64,000 bases of DNA, taken from assembly GCA_035544875.1 (NCBI GenBank), contig DASZZP010000062.1:147916-211915 (forward strand), given 5' to 3'. Below the pieces are notes generated by a model. That model had not been told where the DNA came from, did not search any database, and saw nothing but the letters and a program-made list of their open reading frames with translations. This stretch comes from JASLEW01 sp035544875. GTDB lineage: Bacteria > Acidobacteriota > Thermoanaerobaculia > Multivoradales > UBA5704. This document shows positions 16,721-25,734 of the stretch, one piece after another; the stretch's first letter is position 1, and each line of letters begins with the position of its first letter. Position numbers and translations under genes: made by a program.

Positions 16721-19467
16721 GAGCAGCCCGCGAGGTGCGGCGGCAGCGCCGGGCGGAGAGCGCCCGCTCCCCGTCCAGCCGGGTCTCCGTAGTTGGCGGC
16801 GCCGGCGCCTGTCGCGGCTGCTTCGCCGGCGCGGACACCGGCGGCCGACGGCGCCCCGATCGGCTGGCCGGGCGGCGGTGGCGGCGCCTCGGAGGCGCCT
16901 TCCATCTCGTTTTGCCGGCGCTCCAAGTAGCGCGCGATCTCTCGCGCCAGGAAAAGCCGTTGCGCCCGGTCGCCGGCCTCGCCGGCTCTGCCGCGCGCTC
17001 CGGGGCGCGGCCGCTCGAGGTCGCGGCGCAGGGCGGTGAGCCGGGCTTCGGCGCGTGCCCGCACCCCGACCGCTGCCGTGTGGTCGGCGGCCAGATCGAG
17101 CAGGCCGCGCACCACGACCCACTGCACCAGCCGCCGCAGCTCTGCCTCACGCTCGCCACCCGCCGAGCTGGCAGCGAAACCGGCGGCCACCAGCGCGTCG
17201 GCCACCTCCTCGAAGCCGGGCAGCGACGGGTCGCGGCGATGGAAATCGACCAGCCGCGCCGCGCGCTGCGGCTGCAGCAGCCCGCGCACCGCGAGGTCGG
17301 CCGCCGTGGCCGCCGCCGCCAGAGGATCGAAAGCGGGCGCGGTCCAGCCCACGAACAGCTCCGGGCTGAGCTCGTGCGCCGGCGGCCGCGGCAGGATCAG
17401 GCGGACGACTCTCTCCGGCAGGTCGAGGGTCTCCGGCGCGAGCGTAGAGAGCACAACTTGCAGGGCGCGCCGCTGCCAGGCGGCGGCGAGCGGACGCGCC
17501 TCCTGCAGCCCCTCCCCGCGCACCGCATAGGCGTAGTCGACACCCCCCACCACCTTGACCGCCGCTTCCAGCTCGTAGCGGTGGTGGAAGTAGACCGGCG
17601 CCAGGACTTCCTGCAGCAGCGCCAGCGGCTGCCCCGGCGCGATGTTGCGCTCGCCGAAGCTTCCCAGGGCAACGCGGCGCACCGCCAACGCCTGCTGCAG
17701 CCCGGCGACCGGATCGGGCCCGTTGTCCCACAGGTTGGCGAGCGGCTGGGCCGCCCCCGGCGGCCGGGCGTCGGCGTCGGTCAGGTAGAGCAATCCGCGC
17801 CGCAGCCCGTCGCGGATAATCGCAGCGAGCCCGTCGCGCTCCGCCGCTTCGCGCCGCGCCGGGTCGGCTTCGGGCGGAAACTGGGTGTAGGCATAGCGGA
17901 TCGCCTGCAGGTCCCACTCCCCCACTCCGGTGGCGTAGGCCTGCGAGAAGTCGAGCTCGCCCGAGCTGGTGAGGCCGATGAGCGGTGCCGGGTAGTCCAT
18001 CACCGATGCCCGGCCGTAGGTGCTGGCGGCGAAGTTGTGGGTGAGGCCGAGGCTGTGTCCGACCTCGTGCGCCGCCAGCTGGCGGATGCGAGCCAGCGCC
18101 AGCACCAGCGGGTCGCCGGGGGCGCCGCTGCCGGTGCGATCGGCGCCTGCCAGCCCCTCGAACAGCAGACGGTCCTGGCGGATGCGCTGCGACCCGAGCG
18201 TCACGTGCCCCTTGACGATCTCGCCGGTGCGCGGATCGATGACACCGCCGCCGTAAGACCAGCCGCGCGTCGAGCGGTGCACCCACTCGATGACGTTGAA
18301 GCGCGCGTCGAGCGGGCTCACCCCTTCGGGCAGCACCTCGACCCGGTAAGCATCGACGAAGCCGGCCTGCTCGAAGGCCGCCTTCCACCAGCCGGCCCCC
18401 TCGACCAGGGCGCTGCGCACCGGCTCGGGGGCGGCGGCGTCGACGTAGTAGACGATGGGCTTCTTGACCCGCGAGCGCGCCGCGGCCGGCTCGACCTTCT
18501 CGAGCCGGTGCCGGGCCAGCCAGTGACCGTCGAGCGGCCCGCCCAACGGCGCGGCAAAGTCGAGGTAGTCGATCCCAAACGATCCCGAGCGGGGATCGAA
18601 GCGCCGCGGCCGGTAAGCGTCGTCGGGCAGACGCAGCAGCGACTGGTGCGCGACCAGGGTCACAGCGCCGCCGCTGCCGACGATCGCCCGCACCAGCGGC
18701 CCGGGCTCGGCCGCGACAAAGGTCAAGACCGCTTCGAGCTCGACGTTGTCGGGAAATGCAAGGCAGCTCGCGAGGTCGGCCGCGCTGCGCTCCGCGTCGA
18801 CAGCCCAGCTCCCCTGTCTCGCTTCCCTGAGCTGCGCCGCCACCTGGTGGGCGTCGCGCAGCAGGAACGAGGTGAAGTCGACCAGTGCCGTGCCGTCGGC
18901 GTCCTGGGCGGCGATCTCGCCGCCCCACAGCACCGACGAGGCAAACGACTCGGCGACCGCCTGCCGCTCCACGGAGCGCGGCGACAGGGCGCGGAAGGCG
19001 AGGTTCTGCTGCTCGACGAGGAGGCGCGCACCCACCCGCCGCAGCGTCACCACGCGCGCGTCGCCGAGCTGGCCGCGGTCGAGCCCCACCGGGTTGGAGC
19101 CCAGGCCGGAGACCAGTCCCTCGACATAGAGGTAGCTCCCGATCTCGCCCCGCGGCCCGGCGGCCGGCCGCGGCGCCGCCAGCCACACCTTGCCGTGGTC
19201 CTTGTCGAGGTAGAGGTCGAGGAGGCCGGGCCGCCTCTCCAGGCCGGCGGTCTTGACGGCGATCGCCGGCAAGGGCACGGGGGCGCCCGGCAAGGCTGCG
19301 GCCGGCGCGGGCGGCGTAGCGGCCGCCGAGCCCGCAGGCGGCGCGGCGGCGGCCGCTGCCGATGACATGGCCGGCGGAGCGGCGGCCGCCCCCGCCGCGA
19401 GCAGGCCGGCCCCGAGCGGCGCGAGAGCGAAGCGGACCCAGAGGGCGGCGGGGCGGCGCGGTGGCAT
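16708..19467 (-). CDS. Exported zinc metalloprotease (DUF5117/DUF4953 type)
   Basis: A 919-residue exported protease-like protein. The N-terminus has a hydrophobic segment (WVRFALAPLGAGLLAAGAAA) and an Ala/Pro-rich linker. An N-terminal domain (residues about 80-260) includes YLYVEGLVSGLGSNPVGLDR. The catalytic signature HEVGHSLGLTHN places the zinc-binding histidines at residues 467, 471 and 477 and the catalytic Glu at 468, followed by SVMDYPAP as a metzincin-like Met turn. The C-terminal half is a long helical domain. Paired DUF5117/DUF4953 domains are common in Bacteroidetes and Acidobacteria and remain poorly characterised. The start at 19467 gives a normal signal sequence; a GTG at 19524 is possible. 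It overlaps the glutaminyl cyclase gene. Confidence 0.88.
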   Translation of the reverse strand: MPPRRPAALWVRFALAPLGAGLLAAGAAAAPPAMSSAAAAAAPPAGSAAATPPAPAAALPGAPVPLPAIAVKTAGLERRPGLLDLYLDKDHGKVWLAAPRPAAGPRGEIGSYLYVEGLVSGLGSNPVGLDRGQLGDARVVTLRRVGARLLVEQQNLAFRALSPRSVERQAVAESFASSVLWGGEIAAQDADGTALVDFTSFLLRDAHQVAAQLREARQGSWAVDAERSAADLASCLAFPDNVELEAVLTFVAAEPGPLVRAIVGSGGAVTLVAHQSLLRLPDDAYRPRRFDPRSGSFGIDYLDFAAPLGGPLDGHWLARHRLEKVEPAAARSRVKKPIVYYVDAAAPEPVRSALVEGAGWWKAAFEQAGFVDAYRVEVLPEGVSPLDARFNVIEWVHRSTRGWSYGGGVIDPRTGEIVKGHVTLGSQRIRQDRLLFEGLAGADRTGSGAPGDPLVLALARIRQLAAHEVGHSLGLTHNFAASTYGRASVMDYPAPLIGLTSSGELDFSQAYATGVGEWDLQAIRYAYTQFPPEADPARREAAERDGLAAIIRDGLRRGLLYLTDADARPPGAAQPLANLWDNGPDPVAGLQQALAVRRVALGSFGERNIAPGQPLALLQEVLAPVYFHHRYELEAAVKVVGGVDYAYAVRGEGLQEARPLAAAWQRRALQVVLSTLAPETLDLPERVVRLILPRPPAHELSPELFVGWTAPAFDPLAAAATAADLAVRGLLQPQRAARLVDFHRRDPSLPGFEEVADALVAAGFAASSAGGEREAELRRLVQWVVVRGLLDLAADHTAAVGVRARAEARLTALRRDLERPRPGARGRAGEAGDRAQRLFLAREIARYLERRQNEMEGASEAPPPPPGQPIGAPSAAGVRAGEAAATGAGAANYGDPAGRGAGALRPALPPHLAGCSWDG

Positions 19468-19589
19468 CGTTGGGGGGTGAGCGGCTCCCGAAGGGCGACT
19501 CGAGCTGGCGGCGCAGTCTATCACCGGCTGCGGCAGCGCCCGCCGGCGCCCGGCAGCAGCTCAGCACCGGCAGCAGCCGCTCGGGCCGC

Positions 19590-20528
19590 TCAGCCGGCTC
19601 GGGAAACCCCGGCCCGGGAGCTCTTCCACTCCCGGTAGGCCTCCGCCGCCGCGGCGACGAAGCTCGGGTGCAGCGGGCGCCAGCCGAGCTCGACGCCGCG
19701 CCGGCTGGCGACGACCTGGTCGAGCGCCAGGGCGTCGGCGAACGGCCCCATCTCCTGGCGCGCCGCGGCGAGTGGGATGGAGCGCGTTCTCCCCTGCGCG
19801 CCCGCCGCCTCGCTGGCGGCCCGCGCCAGCTCCGCCAGCCGCACGGCCGCGCCGTCCACCGCGTGGAAGATGCCCCGGCCTTGCTGCTCGACGAGCAGCC
19901 GGAAGAAGCGCGCCAGGTCGCCGACGTGGATCATCGCGACGCGGTTGCTGCCGTCGCCCACGAAGGCGGCGGCGCCCTCCCGCTCGGCGGTCTCGAAGTA
20001 GCTCGCCGTCAGGCCGCCGCGGCCGCCCCAAACGATGCCGGGGCGAACCACCGCCGTCGCCAGCTGTGCCGTGCCCGCCTCGAGCACCAGCCGCTCGTGC
20101 GCCGGCCGCCAGGCCACCAGGGCGGCGGCGCGGTCGGTCGGCGCGTCCTCGAAGGCGGGGCTGTCGCCGGCGGCGCCGAGCACCCAGATCCCCGAGGTGT
20201 AGACCAGCGACTTCATCCGCCCCGCGCCGGCCGCACCGCTGGCATCGCTCGCAGCCAGCAGTGTCTCGACCGCGGTGCGATCCGCGGCAACCCCCTGCCG
20301 CGAGCTCTCGAAGGCGGTATGGATCAAGGCGTCGTGCTCGGCCGCCAGGGCGCGGTAACTCTGCGGCTCCTTGAGGTCGGCCACCGCGGCCCGCGCGCCC
20401 AGCGCGCGCACGGCTGCGGCCTTCTCGTCGCTGCGCACCAGGCCGGTCACCTCGTGCCCGGCCGCCGTCAGCTCGGCAACAACCGCATGGCCGATATAGC
20501 CCGTCGCTCCGGTTACCAGAACATGCAT
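19590..20528 (-). CDS. NAD(P)-dependent epimerase/dehydratase-like (SDR) protein
   Basis: A 312-residue extended short-chain dehydrogenase-like protein. The Rossmann motif is VTGATGYIGHAVV near the N-terminus. Other elements include LVYTSGIWVLG, with an active-site-like Ser, and VVRPGIVWGGRGG. The usual YxxxK catalytic pair is not obvious, since the expected region reads WRPAHERLVLE, so it may belong to the atypical NAD-binding group and need not be a true sugar epimerase. ATG 20528 has GGGAGG nine bases upstream and gives MHVLVTGATG. It is divergent from the GGDEF-EAL gene and not in an obvious operon. Confidence 0.85.
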   Translation of the reverse strand: MHVLVTGATGYIGHAVVAELTAAGHEVTGLVRSDEKAAAVRALGARAAVADLKEPQSYRALAAEHDALIHTAFESSRQGVAADRTAVETLLAASDASGAAGAGRMKSLVYTSGIWVLGAAGDSPAFEDAPTDRAAALVAWRPAHERLVLEAGTAQLATAVVRPGIVWGGRGGLTASYFETAEREGAAAFVGDGSNRVAMIHVGDLARFFRLLVEQQGRGIFHAVDGAAVRLAELARAASEAAGAQGRTRSIPLAAARQEMGPFADALALDQVVASRRGVELGWRPLHPSFVAAAAEAYREWKSSRAGVSRAG

Positions 20529-20622
20529 TGGCGCCACCCTCCCATGCTCCCGATCCTAGCTCAGCCTGGCTCAGCTCGGCTCATCCCCAGACGACCGTCT
20601 GCGAAGTGTTACACTGCGCCGC

Positions 20623-20628
20623 TATACG
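20623..20628 (+). promoter_or_regulatory. -10 box at the GGDEF-EAL start
   Basis: TATACG ends seven bases before the ATG at 20636, so transcription would begin at or next to the start codon. No convincing -35 hexamer and no Shine-Dalgarno are visible. Confidence 0.4.
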
Positions 20629-20635
20629 CTTCCCT

Positions 20636-22711
20636 ATGAGCGCGACGACAGTCAACACCGCGACTGTGGCGTTGGCGGGCTATCTCGCCCAGGCCGCCTA
20701 CGCGGTCGCGATCGCGATCGTGCTGGCGGGCTTCCACCGCCACTACCACCGCCAGTACCTGCGCCACTGGGCCTCGAGCTGGTGGGCTCTGTGCCTCTAC
20801 TACGCGGGGGCGGCGGCGCTCAACCTGGAGCCGCTCGGCTCCCCCCTCTCACCCTTCCGGGTCGCCGTCTCGATCGTGGCGCTGATCGGCGGCTACTGGC
20901 AGATCGCCTGGCTGCTGTTCGGCACCTACGAAGTGGCGACCGGCCGCGAGGTGCCCCGCCGGCGGGTGCGCTGGCTGCTGGTCAGCCTGGCTCTGGTGGC
21001 GCTGATCACGGTCGCCGCCTCGGCGATGCTCGCTCCGGAGGCGCGCCTGCTGGCGCGCCTCGGCCTGCGCTCGTTTGGCGCCGGCCTGGCCTTCCTGGTG
21101 GCCGGCCTGGGCGTGCTTCGCTCCGGCCTCCACCCGGCCGGGCTCGGGCGCCGGCTGGTCGGCGGCGCGTTCTTGCTCTATGCCATCGTGCAGCTGGCCT
21201 ACGCCGGCCTGCTGGCGGCCTCGGTGGTGGCGAACCAGTCGTTCCCTCACCTGGCGCTGATCTTCCCCTTCGACTTCTTCCTGCAGACGCTGATGGGGCT
21301 CGGCATGGTTATATGGCTGCTCGAGGAGGAGCGCACCCGCGCCTACCTGGCCTCTGAGCAGATCGCGCATCTCGCCTACTACGACCCGCTGACCGAGCTG
21401 GCCAACCGCAACCTCTTCCACGAGCACCTGCGCCTCGCCATCGCCCGCATCGGCGGCTCCGGGCTCGGCGTCGCGGTCTTCCTGCTCGACCTCGACCGCT
21501 TCAAGAGCATCAACGACTCGCTGGGCCATCGCGCCGGCGACGGGCTGCTCAGGCTGGTGGCCGAGCGCCTGCGCGGCAGCCTGCGCCCCGGCGACACGAT
21601 CGCGCGCCTGGGCGGCGACGAGTTCGCGGTGCTGCTGCCGGCGGTGGCCGGCGAGCGCGACATGGTGCGGCTGGCCGAGAAGGTCGTGGCTGGTCTCCGC
21701 CGCCCCTTCAGCCTCGGGGGGCGCGACGTGGTCGTCACCGCGAGCCTCGGCATCAGCCGCTACCCCGACGACGGCGCCGACGCCGAAGAGCTGCTCAAGA
21801 AGGCCGACGTCGCGATGTACCAGGCCAAGCTGCGCGGGCGCGACGGGCTGCAGCTGTACGCCGCGGTCATGGACGCCAATGCTCTCGACTGCCTGTCGCT
21901 CGAGAACGACCTGCGCAAGGCGCTGGCCCAAGGCGAGCTGATGCTGCTCTACCAGCCGGTGCTCGACGCGGCCAGCGGCCGCATCGAGGGGGTCGAGGCG
22001 TTGCTGCGCTGGCAGCATCCGGTCCGGGGCCTGCTGCAGCCGGCCGACTTCCTGTGGATCGCCGAGCTCAGCGGCCTCTCCAATCCGATCGACCTCTGGG
22101 TGCTGGGCACCGCCTGCCGCGACGCCCAGTCCTGGCACGACCAGGGGGCCGACTGGCTGCGCATCGCGGTCAACCTTTCCGCCCGCCCCTTCCAGCGCTC
22201 GGACCTGATCGAGCGGGTCAAGGACGTGCTCTGGGAGACCGGCCTGCCTTCCTCGTGCCTGGAGCTCGAGATCACCGAGACGCTGGCAATGCAGAATGCC
22301 GAAGAGAGCCTGGGCGTCCTGCGCAGCCTGAAAGAGCTGGGAGTGCGGGTGGCCATCGACGACTTCGGGACCGGCTACTCCTCGCTCTCCTACCTGCGCA
22401 ACTTCCCGATCGACACCCTCAAGATCGACGCCTCCTTCATCCGCTCGCTCACCGGCGGCGGCGGGAGCCTGGAGATCGCCTCGGCCATGATCGCGCTCGC
22501 CCACAGCCTCAACATCCGCGTCGTCGCCGAGGGGGTCGAGGCCGAGGGCCAGTGGCGGATCCTCCGCGACCAGGGGTGCGACGAGGTCCAGGGCTACTAC
22601 TTCAGCCCGCCGCTGACCGCCGCCGACTGCCGGCAGCTGCTCCAGGGTTCGCGGCACCTCAGCCCGCCACGCGAAGACGGCGCCGCGCGCAGCGCCGTCA
22701 GCCAGCGGTAG
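20636..22711 (+). CDS. Membrane-bound GGDEF-EAL cyclic-di-GMP enzyme
   Basis: A 691-residue protein predicted to make and degrade cyclic di-GMP. About seven membrane helices occupy residues 10-235. The GGDEF domain carries RLGGDEFAVLLP with GGDEF at 326-330, and an RxxD inhibitory site (RPGD) five residues before it. The EAL domain begins with GVEALLRWQHP (EAL at 454-456) and keeps VNLSARPF, LEITETL, DDFGTGYSSL, LKIDASFI and AEGVE, so both activities could be intact. The ATG is chosen because the hydrophobic N-terminus starts right after it and a -10-like TATACG ends seven bases upstream. Cyclic di-GMP often controls exopolysaccharide production, and a large polysaccharide region lies 3 kb away. 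Confidence 0.92.
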   Translation: MSATTVNTATVALAGYLAQAAYAVAIAIVLAGFHRHYHRQYLRHWASSWWALCLYYAGAAALNLEPLGSPLSPFRVAVSIVALIGGYWQIAWLLFGTYEVATGREVPRRRVRWLLVSLALVALITVAASAMLAPEARLLARLGLRSFGAGLAFLVAGLGVLRSGLHPAGLGRRLVGGAFLLYAIVQLAYAGLLAASVVANQSFPHLALIFPFDFFLQTLMGLGMVIWLLEEERTRAYLASEQIAHLAYYDPLTELANRNLFHEHLRLAIARIGGSGLGVAVFLLDLDRFKSINDSLGHRAGDGLLRLVAERLRGSLRPGDTIARLGGDEFAVLLPAVAGERDMVRLAEKVVAGLRRPFSLGGRDVVVTASLGISRYPDDGADAEELLKKADVAMYQAKLRGRDGLQLYAAVMDANALDCLSLENDLRKALAQGELMLLYQPVLDAASGRIEGVEALLRWQHPVRGLLQPADFLWIAELSGLSNPIDLWVLGTACRDAQSWHDQGADWLRIAVNLSARPFQRSDLIERVKDVLWETGLPSSCLELEITETLAMQNAEESLGVLRSLKELGVRVAIDDFGTGYSSLSYLRNFPIDTLKIDASFIRSLTGGGGSLEIASAMIALAHSLNIRVVAEGVEAEGQWRILRDQGCDEVQGYYFSPPLTAADCRQLLQGSRHLSPPREDGAARSAVSQR

Positions 22712-22727
22712 CCGGCGCGGGCCGGCT
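22710..22727. terminator. Hairpin spanning two convergent stop codons
   Basis: AGCCGGC and GCCGGCT form a 7-bp stem with a GCGG loop. The stem includes bases of the GGDEF-EAL stop (TAG) and of the sialidase-like gene stop on the other strand. It lacks T tracts. Confidence 0.4.
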
Positions 22728-24715
22728 CAGCGAAGCGGGATCGCGAAGAATCCCTCGGAGGCGACCGCGAGCTGCCCGCGCCGCGCGTCCGGGAAGAGCG
22801 ATAGCGCCGGCCGCCCGCGCAGGCCGACGCTGTGCGGCTGCCAGGTGACGCCGCCGTCGGCGCTCTGCCAGACGCCATCCGGGCGCGCCGCCCAAAGCAT
22901 GCGCGAGTCGAAAGGATCGACGATCAGGTCGCCGTCGATGCGCGGCGGGAAAGACACCTCGAGCGCGAACCCGCTCAGCCGGCGCCAGGTCCGCCCATCG
23001 TCGCGGCTCTGGAGAAGACCCGAGGGGCCGAGGACATAGAGCGTCTCGGGAAAGCGCGGATCGACGGCGATCACATTGGCTCGCACCGGCAGGCTCTGCC
23101 AGCTCCGCCCACCGTCGAGGCTGCGAAAGACCAGCGGTATTTCCTGCGCCGGATAGTCTCCGGCCTCGACCACCTCGGCGTAGACGACCTGCGGCCGCGA
23201 CGGGTCGAGGATCAGGCGCAAGACCCCCCCGTCGGCGAAAGTCTGGTGCCAGGTCGTTCCCGCGTCGGTGCTGCGCCAGGCGCCGCCGCCACCGGCCAGC
23301 AGCGTTCCATTTGCCAGCACGGCGACGGTGTTGAACGGGAACGAGTCTTCCCGCGGAGAACCGAGGAGCGACTGCCAGCTCGATCCCGCGTCGGTGCTGC
23401 GGGAGATGCCCTGGTCGGTCGCAGCGTAAATGGTGTCGCCGCGCCGGGGGTCGAGCGCCAGGTCTCTGATTTGGATTTGCGCGGCGCAGGAATGAGGGTC
23501 GCTGAGTTGCCCGGGGTGTCCGCTCCAGCTCGCGCCGCCGTCGTCGCTGAGCAACAGGTGGAAATCCGAGACGGCGTACACGCGGGATGCGGAGCGTGCC
23601 GGGAAATGCAGCTTTCCTCCCAGCTGCGGCCCCAGCAAAGGTACGCACTCTTGGATCAGAAACTGGTGCCAGTGTGCCCCACCGTCGTCGCTGCGCGCGA
23701 CGCCGAAGCCCCCCACCGCGTAGAGCTTGCCGGTCGCCGGATCGACGTGCAGGTCTCCAGGAGCGCCTTTCCCCTCGTCCATCGCCTCCCACGTCGTGCC
23801 AAGGTCGCGGCTGGCGAAGAGCCCCTCTCCGAAGTTGGCGTAGAGGGCGACCGGCGGGCCAGGAGCCACCGCCAAGGAGAAAACGCCGCCGCTCGACCCG
23901 TGCGGAACGGGCGCCAGGTGCCAGCTCGCGCCGGCGTCGAAGCTGCGATAGAGATAGGGGAAACCAAAAACGGCGAAAAGCGCCGCCGGATCGCCGGGCG
24001 AAGCTGCGAGCTCTTTCGTGCCGTAGGAGAACGGCGGGCCGCCACCCCCGGGGATCGGATCGAACCTCGTGAAGAGAGCCTTCCACGAGCTCCCACCGTC
24101 GGCGCTGTGCCACAGATATGCGCCGGCGGCCGAGGCTTTGGTGCCGGCGAAGACCGAAAGCGGGTCGTGCGGGTCGACCAGCAGCGCGGCGATGGATATC
24201 GGCGTGACGAATACCTCTTGCCACGAGGTGCCGCCCGCGACGCCGCGGAACAGTCGGGCGCCGCGCGCGTGGAAGATCGTGGGCGGCTCGCCGGGGGCCA
24301 GCGCCAGGACGTCGCCCCCGGCTGGCGGCGGGTCGAGCGGCAGCGGTGCGGCGAGGGCTTGCCAGCTCTCCCCGGCGTCGGTGCTGCGGAAGATGCGCGC
24401 GTCGCCAACGGCATAAAGGGCGCCGGTGACGGGATCGGCAGCCAGCGCGCGCACCCGCTGGCTGCCCATCCCCACCCCGGACCACGACCAGGTGCGGCCG
24501 CCGTCGCGGCTGGCGTAGACCCCGCTCTCCTCCTCGCTGATGAAGAGCCGCCCGGCAGGGCCGACGGCGAAGGCGATGAGCATCCCCGCTGGCGGGCCGA
24601 AAGGGCTCCAGCGCGCAGCCGCACCGTCGGCTGGGAGCGGAGCGCTCAGTGCCGCGGTGAGAACGATGAAGGAGGCCGGAGCCGCAATACCTCGAAGAAG
24701 CTGCCCTCTTACCAT
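22727..24715 (-). CDS. Exported BNR/Asp-box (sialidase-like propeller) protein
   Basis: A 662-residue exported protein with a signal peptide (FIVLTAALSAPLPADGAAA). I count twelve Asp-box/BNR-type motifs of the form SxDxGxxW, for example SRDGGRTWSW, STDAGESWQA, SADGGSSWKA, SDDGGASWSG, STDAGSSWQS and SADGGVTWQP. They indicate one or two multi-bladed beta-propellers, as in VPS10, sialidases and the Ycf48 family. The catalytic arginine triad of true sialidases is not evident, so a binding or structural role is more likely. A sigma-70-type promoter lies upstream at 24751-24780. It converges with the GGDEF-EAL gene, 15 bases apart. Confidence 0.85.
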   Translation of the reverse strand: MVRGQLLRGIAAPASFIVLTAALSAPLPADGAAARWSPFGPPAGMLIAFAVGPAGRLFISEEESGVYASRDGGRTWSWSGVGMGSQRVRALAADPVTGALYAVGDARIFRSTDAGESWQALAAPLPLDPPPAGGDVLALAPGEPPTIFHARGARLFRGVAGGTSWQEVFVTPISIAALLVDPHDPLSVFAGTKASAAGAYLWHSADGGSSWKALFTRFDPIPGGGGPPFSYGTKELAASPGDPAALFAVFGFPYLYRSFDAGASWHLAPVPHGSSGGVFSLAVAPGPPVALYANFGEGLFASRDLGTTWEAMDEGKGAPGDLHVDPATGKLYAVGGFGVARSDDGGAHWHQFLIQECVPLLGPQLGGKLHFPARSASRVYAVSDFHLLLSDDGGASWSGHPGQLSDPHSCAAQIQIRDLALDPRRGDTIYAATDQGISRSTDAGSSWQSLLGSPREDSFPFNTVAVLANGTLLAGGGGAWRSTDAGTTWHQTFADGGVLRLILDPSRPQVVYAEVVEAGDYPAQEIPLVFRSLDGGRSWQSLPVRANVIAVDPRFPETLYVLGPSGLLQSRDDGRTWRRLSGFALEVSFPPRIDGDLIVDPFDSRMLWAARPDGVWQSADGGVTWQPHSVGLRGRPALSLFPDARRGQLAVASEGFFAIPLR

Positions 24716-25060
24716 CGTGGCGGGCCTCCGTGCTAGGACGCGCTCTCGTTAGCATAGATTACCTATACCTCGATCGTCAATATCTCGTGGTGGTCGCCAA
24801 TCGGCGTTCCTGATCTCTATGGGCGCGTGAACGATCAGTACGTGCTTTGTTTTCGTCACGCCGACACCGTGAACTCCTCGACCCCGGGGTTGGGCACCAA
24901 CAACAAGAAACTCGCCACATCGTTCAACTACTATGAAGTGCATCAGTCTTGCAGTGCGCCGCCTTTTCCGCAATGTGAGTCGACGCTAGGAACCGGCGGC
25001 CCTCGACCCTCGGATAGAATGCGCCCTGGTCGGCAGCCGCGCCGGCGAGGAGAATGAAAG
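24716..25060. other. Intergenic region, locally AT-richer
   Basis: No convincing gene is seen in these 345 bases. The left end carries the promoter at 24751-24780. The middle (about 24780-24990) is visibly less G+C rich than its surroundings. TAGAAT at 25015-25020 may be the -10 box for the DUF4337 gene, but no matching -35 box was found. Confidence 0.5.
24751..24780 (-). promoter_or_regulatory. Sigma-70-type promoter of the BNR-repeat gene
   Basis: Reading leftwards, TTGACG (24780-24775), an 18-base spacer and TATGCT (24756-24751). The leader to the ATG at 24715 is about 30 bases. Confidence 0.6.
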
Positions 25061-25651
25061 ATGCCAGAAGGACCCGAAGTCGAGACCGAGAATCTGCGCG
25101 AGGCCGTCCGCGAAGAGGTCGAGCGCGAGGGTGGGGCGTTCCTCAAGCGGATCGCCCTCACCACGGCGCTCCTGGCGGCCTTCGCGGCCGTCGCGGCGCT
25201 GCGCGCCGGCTCCACGGTCAACGAGGCGCTGGTCTTGAAGACCGAGGCGACGCGCCTGCAGGCCGAAGCGTCGGACCAGTGGGCCTACTACCAGGCCAAG
25301 GGCATCAAAGGGGCAATCCAGGGCGCCGCCCGCACCCCCTTCCTCGCGGCGGGCAAGAGCGCGCCACCCGAGTACGCTGCCCAGGAGAGCCGCTACAAGG
25401 CGGAGCAGGCCGAGATCTCCCGCCAGGCCCGCAAGCTCGAGCACGAGCGCGACGCCAAGTCGCTCGAGGCCGATCACCTGCTGCATGCTCACCACGGCTA
25501 CGCCGACGCGGTCGCTCTCTTCCAGGTCTCGATCGCGCTCGGCGCCGTGGCTGCCCTGACGCGCAACCGCCTGGTCTGGCTCGGCTCGATGCTGGTCGGG
25601 CTGGGCGGCATCGTCCTGTTCCTGGTGACCCTGCTCACCGCGGCGGCCTAG
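25061..25651 (+). CDS. DUF4337-family membrane protein
   Basis: A 196-residue inner-membrane protein. It has one membrane helix near residue 35 (ALTTALLAAFAAVAAL), a charged helical middle including ASDQWAYYQAKGIKGAIQ (a hallmark of DUF4337 proteins) and KAEQAEISRQARKLEHERDA, likely coiled coil, and two C-terminal helices (LFQVSIALGAVAAL and GLGGIVLFLVTLL). AGGAG eight to nine bases before the ATG supports the start. The function of the family is unknown. The gene stands alone and is followed by a probable intrinsic terminator at its stop codon. Confidence 0.85.
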   Translation: MPEGPEVETENLREAVREEVEREGGAFLKRIALTTALLAAFAAVAALRAGSTVNEALVLKTEATRLQAEASDQWAYYQAKGIKGAIQGAARTPFLAAGKSAPPEYAAQESRYKAEQAEISRQARKLEHERDAKSLEADHLLHAHHGYADAVALFQVSIALGAVAALTRNRLVWLGSMLVGLGGIVLFLVTLLTAAA

Positions 25652-25671
25652 GCTCGCTGCGCTCTTTTTTT
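25640..25671 (+). terminator. Probable intrinsic terminator after the DUF4337 gene
   Basis: GCGGCGG (25640-25646) pairs with TCGCTGC (25654-25660), including two G-U pairs. A seven-base T run follows at 25665-25671. The hairpin contains the TAG stop of the gene. Confidence 0.5.
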
Positions 25672-25734
25672 GGCCCGGAGGGCGCCGCGGCCTGCGGTTC
25701 GCTCACCCGTCCGCCAGGCCCGCCGCCCTGCCAA

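Noticed and set aside
17147..19567. An 806-codon open frame on the minus strand overlapping the metalloprotease gene in another frame
   Set aside because: Its product is Arg/Gly/Ala-rich with no domain pattern, while the other frame encodes a clear HEVGH metalloprotease. Long spurious frames are expected at 70% G+C.
20849..22657. A 602-codon antisense frame opposite the GGDEF-EAL gene
   Set aside because: The sense strand has complete GGDEF and EAL motifs; the antisense product is low complexity (Gln, Arg, Asp, Val repeats).
24827..25057. A 76-codon frame in the gap before the DUF4337 gene
   Set aside because: It has no Shine-Dalgarno, an irregular product and overlaps a likely promoter and the ribosome binding site of the real gene.
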